Source: Bradyrhizobium sp. JYMT SZCCT0180 (GTDB taxonomy: Bacteria > Pseudomonadota > Alphaproteobacteria > Rhizobiales > Xanthobacteraceae). From it: 64,000 nucleotides of DNA. Both the position numbers and the translations under genes were made by a program. The DNA lies in contig NZ_JAFCLZ010000019.1 in the NCBI RefSeq assembly GCF_018130165.1, positions 62,001 through 126,000 on the forward strand. The letters are read 5' to 3'. Within the stretch, counting starts at the first letter, position 1. Each line of letters starts with the position of its first letter. Below are positions 27,632 through 39,700 of the stretch, piece after piece. A model generated the notes under the pieces. The model made no database searches. It saw only the letters and a program-made list of their open reading frames with translations, and was not told the DNA's origin.

Positions 27632-27827
27632 GGGACCTTCTGAGTTTTGACATTGCCGAATCGGGCAGACTTTCGATTCGCGGCTTGGCGTAGCGCTCAA
27701 CTTCCTCTAGCGTCTAATGCCCCGTCACAGCCATTGTCTCGTGCGACGTTGCGCTAGCTTCCGCCAGCCCTGTTGACGCTGCCTTGCGCACACCATGTGC
27801 CGAGCAATGCGGAAAGTCGGCTTGACG
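27624..27827 (-). pseudogene. Tyrosine recombinase (phage integrase) C-terminal relic
   Basis: The minus frame reads FPHCSAHGVRKAAST, GLAEASATSHETMAVTGH, an in-frame TAG at about 27714, then TLEEVERYAKPRIESLPDSA. These are the family's C-terminal motifs H-x-x-R (HGVRK), TGH and the nucleophilic Tyr (ERY). A TGA interrupts the frame shortly upstream and no N-terminal part is visible. The relic's final codons overlap the start of the DUF6161-like gene. Established family motifs make the identity firm; inactivity follows from the stop and truncation. Confidence 0.8.
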
Positions 27828-28116
27828 ACATCAGTCTTTAAACTTGTTCCCGAATCCATTCGCCGTGAAATGTCTAGCATACTAGGTGATCAGAAACGTA
27901 ATGTTTCCGATCCTCGTCGCCGCAATGCTTTCCGCGAGCGCGGGATGCAGCGGAATGTCGATGTCGCCCATACATGCGGGGAACGGTATTTCATTTGAGT
28001 GGCGGGTCATGCCGTTCGATGCCTAGGCAGCTTGCCACGCCATGCTGGTTTTCCATTAGCGCAGAATCGCGTGAGACGTTGCGACGCTCACAGTGTCGGC
28101 GGCCGCACCGCGCACG
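27828..28116. other. Remaining intergenic sequence of the mobile-element relic
   Basis: No ORF with coding character and no recognisable second copy of the tRNA-Glu 3' end (attachment site) was found. Composition rises back to host level near 28050, which marks the approximate right edge of the atypical block. Confidence 0.4.
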
Positions 28117-28752
28117 TCAACCAGTAGGCGGATCGGTTCGGCGCAGCGTCGTTACCCAGATGACGCGCGCTACCTGCTGCGTCGGATTGTCGAACATGTG
28201 CGGCACGATGCTCGGGAAGCGGAAACTGTCGCCCGCCTCCAGGACATGGGCTTCGTGGTCGAGCCACAGACGCAGGCTGCCCGACAATACGTAGCCCGCC
28301 TTTTCACCGGTGTGCTGGAAGAAGTCGGTGCCCGACGAGCCGCCGGGGTTGAGCGTGAGTTCATAGAGTTCGAGTTCACCCTTCTCCGCAGGGGTGAGCG
28401 CTTCCTTGACGACGCCGCTGGCGGTGAGCCGAAGCAGCCGACGGTCATTCTTCCGAACGATGTAGCGCTGCGGCTCGCCGGCGTCGGTTGCTCCGAAGAA
28501 ATAGGAGATCGGCACGTCGAGCGCGATGCTGAGGAGACGCAACGTGCGCACGGAGGGCATGGCGAGCGCGCGTTCGAGCTGGCTGATCATGCCGGTGGAC
28601 AGCCCGGTGCGTTTGGCGACGTCCTGAATCGAGAAGCCTGCGCGCTGGCGCAGCAGCCGCACGGTTTCGCCGAGACGCCGCTGATCGACCGCGTCGTCGC
28701 TTTCGATCGCCTGGGCGTTCTTCGGAACGCCCGCGCCGCTGCGGCCACCCAT
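28117..28752 (-). CDS. XRE-family regulator with C-terminal cupin
   Basis: 211 residues from ATG 28752, which has GGAGA 6 bases upstream; longer starts at 28764 and 28920 are possible. The N-terminal helix-turn-helix is LGETVRLLRQRAGFSIQDVAKRTGLSTGMISQLERALAMPSVRTL. The C-terminal cupin_2 barrel is LNPGGSSGTDFFQHTGEKAGYVLSGSLRLWLD, then HVLEAGDSFRFPSIVPHMF. This architecture (PuuR/SutR type) usually senses a small amine or amino-acid-like ligand. It is divergent from the peptide-importer operon and is its probable local regulator. Confidence 0.88.
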   Translation of the reverse strand: MGGRSGAGVPKNAQAIESDDAVDQRRLGETVRLLRQRAGFSIQDVAKRTGLSTGMISQLERALAMPSVRTLRLLSIALDVPISYFFGATDAGEPQRYIVRKNDRRLLRLTASGVVKEALTPAEKGELELYELTLNPGGSSGTDFFQHTGEKAGYVLSGSLRLWLDHEAHVLEAGDSFRFPSIVPHMFDNPTQQVARVIWVTTLRRTDPPTG

Positions 28753-28979
28753 GTCGTTCTCCATATCTCGCCGCCCAACCTTTTCGTGCCGGCACCAAAC
28801 GCGATCAGTCCTACTAAACTGACCAGTCATACCATCATTACGATTGACTCGATTATTTAGCTGTGATGAAATTTCTGTGCAAATATTTAGAAATGCTAAA
28901 GTTCGATCAATCCCCTCCATTGCCGGGTTTTCACCCGGAAGTGGGGAAACGACGCCTCGTGCGGAAACGGAGAGGGTTC

Positions 28980-30677
28980 ATGGCGGACAAAATTGGCAAG
29001 TTCGACGTTCCAGCGCTGGGCCATCTGAACCCCGTCATACCGAACCGCCGGCAGTTCATGCTGCTCGGCGCCAGTGCCGCGGCCGGACTGACCGTTTCGA
29101 CTTCCGCCTTTGCCCAGACCGAACGTCCCGGCAATCCGCCCGCCAAGCCACGCGGGCAGGTGATCGCGGCGCTGTCGCAGGAGCCGACCGTCTTTCATCC
29201 CCTGATGCCCGGTATCGAGGTCGATCAGGGCGTTTGGTGGCAAGTCTTCTCGCCGCTGTGGTTCATCGATCCCGATGGCAACTTCGTTCCTGACCTGGCC
29301 CGCGAAGTCCCCACCATCGAGAACGGCGGACTGTCGGCCGACGGCCTGACCTGGAAGATCAAGCTGCGCAGTAACGCCAAGTGGCATGACGGCACGGCGT
29401 TTACGGCTGATGACGTCAAGTTCTCGCTCGAGCTGATCAACAACACGGATTTCCGCGCGCGCAACCGCGTCGGCCATAACCTGGTCAAGGACATCAAGGT
29501 CGTCGCGCCCGACGAGGTTCACTGGCGCATGGAGGCGCCGTATTCGCCCTATATGTCGATCCTGTCGCTGACCTGCATGGTGCCCAAGCACATCCTGGAG
29601 AAGGTGTCGGATCCGAACAGCTCGCCGTTCCACAATGCGCCGGTCGGGACCGGACCGTTCCGTTGGGGCGAGCGCGTGCCTGGCGACCACATCCTGTTGC
29701 ACGCCCATACCGGCTACCACGGCAAAGGGCCTTATCTGGAGCGCGTCGTCTTCAAATACATCCCGGACCTGACCGTCCTGTACACCCAGTTCCGCACCGG
29801 CCAGGTCGATTACACGGGCTTGCAGGGAATCCTGCCAAACTTCGTGCAAGAGGCGAAAACATTGCGCGGCCGCAAGATTTTCGTGTCGTCGACGGCCTCG
29901 GTGGAGCATGTCGCGCCGAATCTGGATTTCGGTCCATTCACCGACCGCACGGTGCGCGAGGCGCTTTATCTCGCGATCAACAAGAAGGCGATCATCGACG
30001 CGCTCAATTACGGCCTGCCGACGCAGACCGAGAGTTTTGTGCCGCAACAGGCCTGGTCGTTCCAGCAGGGCCTGCCGCAGCACAGCTACGATCCGGCGAA
30101 GGCAAATGCGCTGCTCGATGCGGCGGGATGGGTCCGCGGCGCCGGCGGCATCCGCGAGAAGGGCGGCGCCAAGCTCGAATTCACCAATTCGACCACGTCC
30201 GGCAACGCCGTGCGCGAACAAACCCAGCAACTGCTGATTCAGGACTGGCGCGCGATCGGCGCCGCGATGCGCGTGAACAACATGCCGGCTGCGGTGATCT
30301 GGGGCGAGTTCTGGCAGCAGTCGAAGTTCAACTCGGTCCTGGTGTCGGTGAACTTCATGCTGGGCAGCGATCCGGACGTGACGCCGCGCTTCGGCTCGGG
30401 CGCCATCCCGGCCAAAGGCGGACGCGGCTTCAACACCTATCAATACCAGAGTCCGGAGGCCGACCGGCTGCTCGCCGAAGGCGCCAAGCAGTTCGATCTT
30501 GCCAAGCGCAAGGCGATCTATGGCGACCTTCAGAAGTTGATCCGCAACGACCTCGCGGTGCTGCCGCTGTTCCAGGGCACCATCACCGAGGGCGTCAAGG
30601 AAGGCTTGCAAGGCTTCCGGCACAACATCAACGCCTCGTCCAACTGCTGGAACATCCGCGAATGGTACTGGACCTGA
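28980..30677 (+). CDS. Peptide/opine-type ABC transporter, solute-binding protein
   Basis: A DppA/OppA-class periplasmic binding protein (SBP family 5), 565 residues. The twin-arginine-like signal is NRRQFMLLGASAAAGLTVSTSAFA (about 21-44). Family landmarks are DGLTWKIKLRSNAKWHDGTAFTADDVKFSLE and VREALYLAINKKAIID. ATG 28980 follows GGAGAGG. It heads a run of six same-strand genes: binding protein, two permeases, oxidase, hydroxyacid dehydrogenase and fused ATPase. The ligand is unknown; the two enzymes suggest an amino acid derivative. Confidence 0.88.
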   Translation: MADKIGKFDVPALGHLNPVIPNRRQFMLLGASAAAGLTVSTSAFAQTERPGNPPAKPRGQVIAALSQEPTVFHPLMPGIEVDQGVWWQVFSPLWFIDPDGNFVPDLAREVPTIENGGLSADGLTWKIKLRSNAKWHDGTAFTADDVKFSLELINNTDFRARNRVGHNLVKDIKVVAPDEVHWRMEAPYSPYMSILSLTCMVPKHILEKVSDPNSSPFHNAPVGTGPFRWGERVPGDHILLHAHTGYHGKGPYLERVVFKYIPDLTVLYTQFRTGQVDYTGLQGILPNFVQEAKTLRGRKIFVSSTASVEHVAPNLDFGPFTDRTVREALYLAINKKAIIDALNYGLPTQTESFVPQQAWSFQQGLPQHSYDPAKANALLDAAGWVRGAGGIREKGGAKLEFTNSTTSGNAVREQTQQLLIQDWRAIGAAMRVNNMPAAVIWGEFWQQSKFNSVLVSVNFMLGSDPDVTPRFGSGAIPAKGGRGFNTYQYQSPEADRLLAEGAKQFDLAKRKAIYGDLQKLIRNDLAVLPLFQGTITEGVKEGLQGFRHNINASSNCWNIREWYWT

Positions 30678-30703
30678 CGCGTCTGATCCGGGGGATTGCC
30701 TGA

Positions 30704-31654
30704 ATGGCCCGTTACGTCGCCAATCGCCTGATGCAGGCGATCATGTTGCTGGTGATTGTCTCGGCGCTCGGCTTTGCGATCCTCCATCTGGCGCCTGGCG
30801 GCCCGCTCTCGCAATTCGCCGCCTCGGCGCAAATGACGCAGGAGGACCTCGATCGCGTCACCAAACAGCTGGGCCTCGATCGTCCGCTGCCGATCCAGTA
30901 TCTCGACTGGTTCGGGCGCATGGTCAGAGGCGACTGGGGTCGCTCCTATCGGGACGGCGAGCCCGTGCTGTCCGTCATCGGCTCGCATCTCGGCGCCACG
31001 CTCGAACTGATGGCGACCGCGACCCTCATCGCGGTTCTGCTCGGCTGCTGGATCGGCGTGCTTGGCGCCGTGCGCCGCTATTCATTGTTCGATTCGCTGG
31101 CAACCGTCGGCGCCATGATCGCGCTTTCCATTCCGACGTTCTGGTTCGGGCTCGTCACGATCTATCTGTTTTCGGTGAAGCTCGGCTGGCTGCCGTCCGG
31201 CAACCGGCACACGATCGGCGACGGCTCATTTCTCGATCTCCTGCATCATCTGATCGCACCGGCCGTGGTGCTGGCGCTTGTCGAGACCGCCATCTGGGGA
31301 CGCTTCATGCGCTCCTCCATGCTCGAAGTCATCAACCAGGATTACATCCGCACGGCGCGCGCCAAGGGGATGCCGGAGTGGCGCATCCTGACGGTGCATG
31401 CCTTGCGCAACGCCCTGCTGCCGATGATCACAGTTGCGGGCCTTCAGTTTCCAACATTGCTCGGCGGCGCGCTGGTCACCGAGACCGTGTTCACCTGGCC
31501 CGGCATGGGCCGGCTGTTCCTCGATTCCATCGGCTATCGCGATTATCCGGTCGTGATGGGCATCCTGATGTTTTCGGCCATGATGGTGCTGATCGGTTCT
31601 CTTCTCGCCGACATCCTTTATGCCGTCGTCGATCCTCGGATCAGGGTGGGATAG
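30704..31654 (+). CDS. ABC transporter permease, DppB type
   Basis: First inner-membrane subunit of the peptide-class importer, 316 residues and about six helices. The N-terminus MARYVANRLMQAIMLLVIVS is typical of DppB. The cytoplasmic EAA loop RTARAKGMPEWRILTVHALRNALLPMIT contacts the ATPase. The end VVDPRIRVG is family-typical. It lies 26 bp after the binding protein gene and 3 bp before the next permease. Confidence 0.93.
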   Translation: MARYVANRLMQAIMLLVIVSALGFAILHLAPGGPLSQFAASAQMTQEDLDRVTKQLGLDRPLPIQYLDWFGRMVRGDWGRSYRDGEPVLSVIGSHLGATLELMATATLIAVLLGCWIGVLGAVRRYSLFDSLATVGAMIALSIPTFWFGLVTIYLFSVKLGWLPSGNRHTIGDGSFLDLLHHLIAPAVVLALVETAIWGRFMRSSMLEVINQDYIRTARAKGMPEWRILTVHALRNALLPMITVAGLQFPTLLGGALVTETVFTWPGMGRLFLDSIGYRDYPVVMGILMFSAMMVLIGSLLADILYAVVDPRIRVG

Positions 31655-31657
31655 GCG

Positions 31658-32533
31658 ATGAGCACCGCAGCCTTGCAGACCGTCCAACTTGCTCCAGGCC
31701 AGGCCGCCTGGCAGCGCTTCCGCCGTCATCGGCTCGCCTTGGCGGGTGCCGTGACCATCGTCATCCTCGTGCTGGGTTCGGCGTTCGGCCCTTATATTTT
31801 GCCGTTCGACGACACCTATATCGACATCATGAAGCGGTTCGCGCCGCCATTGTCGGGAGCCCACATACTCGGCACTGACGAGCTCGGCCGCGATGTACTG
31901 GCGCGGCTGATGATGGGAGGTCGCGTGTCGCTCTCCATCGGCATCGTCGCCATGACCATCGCCATGGCGGTCGGCATCCTTGTCGGCGCTTTCGCGGGTT
32001 TCTACGGCGGCGTCATCGGCGCCGTGCTGATGCGGTTCGTCGATGCCGTGCTGTGCTTCCCCGCGATCTTTCTGTTGCTGGCGCTGGCGGCGCTCACCGA
32101 GCCGGGCCTGATGACCACCACCTTGCTGATCGCGGCCACCGCGTGGATGAGCGTCGCCCGCGTGGTGGAAGCGCAGGTCCGTTCGCTTCGCGAACGCGAG
32201 TTCGCGATCGCCGCCGTCGCCTTCGGTTCGTCCAACCTGCGGATCATGTTCCGCGAACTCGTGCCCAACGCGATGGCGCCGATCGTGGTTGCGGCCACGC
32301 TCAACGTCGCCAAGGCGATCCTGCTCGAATCCTATGTCAGCTATCTCGGATTCGGCATTCAGCCGCCGGCCGCGAGCTGGGGCAACATGCTCAACAATGC
32401 GCAGATCTATATGACGAGTGCGCCCTGGCTTGCGATCGCGCCGGGCGTTGCCATCACGCTGGCCGTGACCAGCTTCAACTTCCTCGGCGACGGACTGCGC
32501 GACGCGCTCGATCCGCGCATGAACATCCCATAA
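31658..32533 (+). CDS. ABC transporter permease, DppC type
   Basis: Second permease subunit, 291 residues. It has the DppC signature LGTDELGRDVLARLMMGGRVSL, an intact EAA loop (EREFAIAAVAFGSSNLRIMFRELVPNAMAPI) and the end motif YLGFGIQPPAASWGNMLNNAQ. Its completeness contrasts with the orphan permease-like gene at 10872, which shares the two end motifs but lacks the loop. Confidence 0.93.
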   Translation: MSTAALQTVQLAPGQAAWQRFRRHRLALAGAVTIVILVLGSAFGPYILPFDDTYIDIMKRFAPPLSGAHILGTDELGRDVLARLMMGGRVSLSIGIVAMTIAMAVGILVGAFAGFYGGVIGAVLMRFVDAVLCFPAIFLLLALAALTEPGLMTTTLLIAATAWMSVARVVEAQVRSLREREFAIAAVAFGSSNLRIMFRELVPNAMAPIVVAATLNVAKAILLESYVSYLGFGIQPPAASWGNMLNNAQIYMTSAPWLAIAPGVAITLAVTSFNFLGDGLRDALDPRMNIP

Positions 32534-32575
32534 GGAGCCGTCCGGCTTCGATCAACGCTACTGTAGGAGAGTCTC

Positions 32576-33904
32576 ATGTCCCCGCCACTGAGCCGCATCA
32601 CAAGCGACGAACGCTTGCCGGCGCAAGCCGATGTCGTCGTCATCGGTGGTGGCGTCATCGGCGTTTCGGCGGCCTATCATCTGGCGAAGAAAGGACACTC
32701 CGTCGCGCTGATCGAGAAGGGTCATGTCGGCGCGGAGCAGTCGAGCCGCAACTGGGGCTGGTGCCGTCAGCAGGGCCGTGCCCGCGCCGAGATCCCGCTG
32801 GCCCGCGAGGCGCTGCGGCTGTGGGAGGACATGCAGAACGACGCCGGCGTCGATGCCGGGTTTCGACGCACCGGTGTCATGTTCCTGACCAAGAACCCGC
32901 AGGAACTGGCCGCATGGGAGAAGTGGGCCGAGATCGCCCGCGAACAGCAGGTTCATTCGACGGTCCTGTCGGCGGCCGAGGTCGCCGAGCGCGTGCCCGG
33001 CAATGCCGATAGCTGGGTCGGCGGTTTGCACACGCCGAGTGACGGGCGCGCCGAGCCTTCGATGGCGGTGCCGGCGCTCGCGGCCGCCGCGCGCAAGCAC
33101 GGTGTCACGATTCACCAGGGATGTGCCGCGCGCGGGCTCGAAACCCAGGGCGGACAGGTGAGCGCGGTCGTCACCGAGAAGGGGGCTATTCGCACGCAGT
33201 CCGTGCTGCTGGCGGGTGGCGCGTGGTCGTCGCTGTTTTGCCGGCGCCACGGCATCGAGCTGCCGATCGGCCTCGTCAACGCCACCGCGTGCCGCACCAC
33301 GCCGGCGCCGGAAATCACGATGGGCGCGCTCGGCACCGACTTCTATTGCATTCGCCGCCGCCTCGATGGCGGCTTCACGCTGGCGCTGCGCGGCCGCGGC
33401 ACGGTGGAAGTGTCGCCGGATCTGTTTCGCTATGCCAAAACTTTCTGGCCGACCTACAAGCAGCGCCGCAAGGGACTGAAGCTGTCGTTCGGAAAGTCGT
33501 TTTTCGATCAGATCATGCGCGGCACCAGCTGGAGCCTCGACAAGCCTTCGCCGTTCGAAACCGAGCGGGTGCGCGATCCCGCGCCTGACATGTCGCTGGT
33601 CACTTCGGCGCTCGCGGCGCTGATCAAGTCGAATCCTGATTTGAAGGGCATCGAAGTCGCGGAGGCCTGGGGAGGCACAATCGATACGACGCCGGACACC
33701 ATTCCGGTGATTTCGCGTGTCGATGCGATGCCGGGGTTTTTCCTCGCGACCGGCTTCAGCGGTCATGGCTTCGGCATTGGCCCGGCAGCCGGCAAGCTCG
33801 CTGCCGATCTCGTCACGGGCGAAACACCGCTGGTCGATCCGGCGGCCTACAGCCATACGCGCCTCATCGACGGCCGGCCGCTGGCGCCGGTCAGCCTGTT
33901 CTAG
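32576..33904 (+). CDS. FAD-dependent amine/amino-acid oxidoreductase (DadA/SoxA-like)
   Basis: 442 residues of the DAO superfamily. The FAD-binding dinucleotide fold is VVVIGGGVIGVSAAYHLAKKGHSVALIEK (about 18-46). The second FAD contact is near the C-terminus (GFFLATGFSGHGFGIGPAAGKLAADL). SSRNWGWCRQQGRA after the fold marks a subgroup I cannot assign to a substrate. Such enzymes oxidise D-amino acids, sarcosine or related amines to imines, yielding 2-oxoacids. Placed inside a peptide-type importer operon next to a 2-hydroxyacid dehydrogenase, it probably acts on the imported ligand. Confidence 0.87.
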   Translation: MSPPLSRITSDERLPAQADVVVIGGGVIGVSAAYHLAKKGHSVALIEKGHVGAEQSSRNWGWCRQQGRARAEIPLAREALRLWEDMQNDAGVDAGFRRTGVMFLTKNPQELAAWEKWAEIAREQQVHSTVLSAAEVAERVPGNADSWVGGLHTPSDGRAEPSMAVPALAAAARKHGVTIHQGCAARGLETQGGQVSAVVTEKGAIRTQSVLLAGGAWSSLFCRRHGIELPIGLVNATACRTTPAPEITMGALGTDFYCIRRRLDGGFTLALRGRGTVEVSPDLFRYAKTFWPTYKQRRKGLKLSFGKSFFDQIMRGTSWSLDKPSPFETERVRDPAPDMSLVTSALAALIKSNPDLKGIEVAEAWGGTIDTTPDTIPVISRVDAMPGFFLATGFSGHGFGIGPAAGKLAADLVTGETPLVDPAAYSHTRLIDGRPLAPVSLF

Positions 33905-33927
33905 CGGCATCGGATCGGCCCCGCGCC

Positions 33928-34854
33928 ATGACATTCCTCTACAAGGCGAACGCGACCCGCGGGCTGGAATGGGCCCACCATTTTGCGGCGCGCGCCCCGG
34001 AGCTGCCGTTCCGGCTTTGGCCCGATGTCGGCGATCCGGCAGAGGTGCGCTATCTCGCGGTGTGGAGCCCGCCGGAAAACATCGCCGCAACCTTCCCCAA
34101 TCTCGAACTCATCTTCTCGGTCGGCGCAGGGGTCGATCAATTCGATTTCTCGCAGATCCCACCCCATGTTCCGCTGATCCGCATGCTGGAGCCCGGCATC
34201 GCGGAGGGCATGGTTGAGTATGTCACCATGGCCGTGCTTGCGCTGCACCGTGATCTCCTGCACTTCATCGCCCAGCAGCGCGAGCAGACATGGCGCGAGA
34301 TCCGGGTCACGCCGGCTGCGAAACGACGTGTTGGCGTGATGGGCCTCGGTCTGCTCGGTCAGGCGGTGCTCGAACGGCTCAAACTATTCGGCTTTCCGCT
34401 TGCGGGGTGGAACCGCTCCCCACGCACCATAGAGGGTGTCAGTTGTTATGCGGGCCGGGAGACATTGCCCGATTTCCTCGCGCAGACTGACATCCTTGTC
34501 TGCCTGCTGCCGCTGACCGATGAAACCCGCGGCATCCTGAATATGAGTCTGTTCGAGGCGCTGCCGCGTGGTGCTCAACTCGTCAATGTCGGGCGGGGCG
34601 GGCATCTGGTCGAGGCAGACCTCATTGCGGCTCTGGAGCGCGGCCTGTTGTCGTCAGCCGTTCTCGACGTCGCCAAACCCGAGCCGTTGCCGGCGGGCCA
34701 TCCGTTCTGGAGCCATCCGCGCATTCTCCTTACGCCACATATCGCCAGCATGACGACGCCGGAAGCGGCGGTCGAATTCGTACTCGATACCATCGCTCGC
34801 CACCGCCGCGGCGAAGCCCTGCCGGGTCGTGTCGATCATGACCGCGGCTACTGA
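33928..34854 (+). CDS. D-2-hydroxyacid dehydrogenase (GhrA/hydroxypyruvate-reductase-like)
   Basis: Reduces a 2-oxoacid (glyoxylate or hydroxypyruvate in characterised GhrA) with NAD(P)H. 308 residues. The nucleotide-binding GxGxxG is GVMGLGLLGQAV (about 137). The signature LVNVGRGGHLVEADLIAALERG is followed by the catalytic Glu in AKPEPLPAGHP and catalytic His in LTPHIAS. WNRSPR after beta2 has Arg, which favours NADPH. In the operon it follows the FAD oxidase by 23 bp and could reduce the 2-oxoacid that the oxidase makes. Confidence 0.87.
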   Translation: MTFLYKANATRGLEWAHHFAARAPELPFRLWPDVGDPAEVRYLAVWSPPENIAATFPNLELIFSVGAGVDQFDFSQIPPHVPLIRMLEPGIAEGMVEYVTMAVLALHRDLLHFIAQQREQTWREIRVTPAAKRRVGVMGLGLLGQAVLERLKLFGFPLAGWNRSPRTIEGVSCYAGRETLPDFLAQTDILVCLLPLTDETRGILNMSLFEALPRGAQLVNVGRGGHLVEADLIAALERGLLSSAVLDVAKPEPLPAGHPFWSHPRILLTPHIASMTTPEAAVEFVLDTIARHRRGEALPGRVDHDRGY

Positions 34855-34877
34855 AACCGTGCATTGAAAGCTTCAGG

Positions 34878-36764
<1,887 letters not shown>

Positions 36765-36797
36765 CCGGTATCCCGAATCGCTTGTGAGCGCGCCTGC

Positions 36798-39700
36798 TCA
36801 ACCTTTCACCATATCCCCGAGCAAGTTCGCCGCCACCGTCAGCTTCGCGAGCGTCAGGCCGCTGGCTACGATCTCCTCGACCGAGCGACGGATGCGCGTC
36901 GCTTCAGGATGAGCCGCCAGCCAGTTCTCGGCGGCCTCCTGGCCGCATTGGCCGGTTGCCAGCATGTCCGCAGCCAGTCTTCTTTCGGCGGCTGCGATCT
37001 GGTCAATGGCGCGATCAATGGCGAGACGTTCGTAATTATCGTTGGCCGGGACGCTGCGTGCCGCGGCGATAAGGCGATCGAGACGGAAATTAGCCTCGGC
37101 AGCGAAGAAGGTAGCGGCGGCGTCGCCGATGGTTCGGCTGGTGCGCTCCGCTACAGTCACGATATCCGGCGCCGAGACCAAGGCGTCGAGATCGGCGAAC
37201 TCGCCTGCGACGTCGGCTGGGACGCCGGCATCGATCAGGTCCTGCCGTCGCTTGCCGCGCCCGGCCAGCAAGTCCTCCGGAAGGGTCTTGTCGAGTCCAG
37301 CGACGATCTCGCGGATGCTCGGGCCGAAGCGCGCGATGACCGGGTCCAGGCCGGCCTTGAAATCGACGTTGCGCACATACCAGACCATACGGGAGAGCAG
37401 GAGATCCTGAAGCGCCGCGTAGAGGGTAAGCTGCAATTGCCCGTCGATGCGGGTGTCGAGCGCATCGATCGCGTCGTTCAGCCGCTTCAGACCGTAGGAT
37501 TCGTCCACCGCTACGAAGGCCATGACGACGGTCGACACCTCGGCGTCCGTCTCGTCGATCAGGCGCACGACACACGCCGGGCCGCCGCGATTGATGACGG
37601 CATTGGCGAGATTGGTGGCGATAATCTCCCGTCGAAGGCGATGCTGCTCCACTGCAGCGGGGAATTTGTCCTCAAGCTCGCGCGGGAAGTACTGAGACAA
37701 TTCGCGGGCAAGATACGGATCGTCAGGTACGCTGGCGGCGAGCAGGTCGTCGTAAAGCGTCAGCTTGGCGTAAGCGAGCAGTACGGCAAGTTCCGGCCGG
37801 GTCAGGGATTGGCCGCGCCGGGCGCGTTCGGCGATCGCTGCGTCGTCGGGCAGGAATTCCACAGCGCGGCTGAGAAGGCCGCGCTGCTCGAGCGACTGCA
37901 TCAGGCGCATGAGGAAGCCGGTCTCTGCCAAGCCCTTGCGTTCGGCCAGAGAAAGCGCCAGCGTCTGCAGATAATTGTTGCGCAGCACCAGGACGCCGAC
38001 CTCGTCGGTCATCGCGGCCAGCAGGCTGTTGCGGTCAGCCGCACTGAGGTGTCCCTCGCGCTCGGGGCGCGCCAGCGCGATCTTGATATTGACCTCGACG
38101 TCGGAGGTGTTCACGCCGGCCGAATTGTCGATCGCGTCGGTGTTGAGCTTGACGCCTTTCTGCGCGGCCTCGATGCGGCCGCGCTGGGTCACGCCGAGGT
38201 TGGCGCCCTCGCCGATCACCCGGGCGCGGATATCGGCGCCGGTGACGCGGATCGGATCGTTGGCGCGATCGCCGACCTGATCGTCGTTTTCTCCCGACGC
38301 GCGGATATAGCTGCCGATGCCGCCGAACCAGAGCAGGTCGACGCGCGCTTTCAGAATCGCCGTCATCACCTCGAACGGCGTGGCTTGCGGCTTGTCGAGA
38401 TCAAGCAGGGTGCGCACTTCCGGGGCGAGCGCAATGGCCTTGAGAGAGCGCGAGAACACGCCGCCGCCCTGTGAGATCAGCCCCTTGTTGTAATCCTGCC
38501 AGCTCGACCGCGGCAGGTTGAACATGCGCAGGCGTTCGGCGTGGCTGACGGCCGGGTCGGGCGAGGGATCGATGAAGATGTCGCGGTGATCGAAAGCCGC
38601 GACCAGCCTGGTCGCCGGCGAGAGTAGCATGCCATTGCCGAACACATCGCCGGACATGTCGCCCACGCCGGCGACGGTGAACGGCATGGTCTGAATGTCG
38701 GTGCCGAACTCGCGGAAGTGACGCTTCACCGCCTCCCAGGCGCCGCGCGCCGTGATCCCCATCTTCTTGTGGTCATAGCCCTGGCTGCCGCCGGAGGCGA
38801 AGGCATCGCCGAGCCAGTGGTTCTTCTCGGTCGAGATCGCGTTGGCGATGTCGGAGAAGGTGGCGGTGCCCTTGTCGGCGGCGACGACGAGGTAGGGGTC
38901 GTCGCCGTCATGCCGCACGGTGGAGTCGGGCGACACGATGTCGTCGCCGTCGAGATTGTCGGTGAGTTCGAGCATGGAGCGGATGAAGATGCGATAGGCT
39001 TCGGTGCCTTCGGCCATGAAGGCGTCGCGATTGGAGGGCGGCGGCAGGCGTTTTGGCACGAAGCCGCCCTTGGCGCCGACAGGCACGATCACGGCGTTCT
39101 TGACCTGCTGGGCCTTGACCAGGCCGAGGATCTCGGTGCGGAAGTCTTGCGGCCGGTCAGACCAGCGCAACCCGCCGCGTGCGACCTTGCCGAAGCGCAG
39201 ATGAATACCTTCGACACGCGGCGAATAGACGAAGATCTCGTAGAGCGGCCGCGGGGCCGGCAAGTCCTCGATCTTGCGCGCGTCGAACTTGAACGAGATC
39301 ACCGGACGCGGATGTCCGTCCTGGCCGATCTGCCACAGATTGGTGCGGATGGCTGCCTGCACCAGATTGGTGAAGCGGCGCAGGATGCGGTCTTCGTCGA
39401 GCGAAGCGACGGATTGGAGTTGCTCCTCGATCTCGGTGAGGAGGGTCGCTTCACGCGCCGAGCGCTCGGCGTCGGTGGCGGCGAGGCGCGGATCGAGGCG
39501 GGCCTGGAACAGCGCGACCATGCTGGCGGTGATCGCGGTGTTCTTGCGCAAGGTCTCCCACATGTAGTCCTGGCTGAACGGCGCGCGGATCTGGTGCAGG
39601 TAGCGGGAGAGCGCGCGGATGGTCGAAACCTCGCGCCAGCTCAGGTCCGTACGCAGGATGAGGGCGTTGTATCCGTCGGATTCGGCCCGATCGCCGACCA

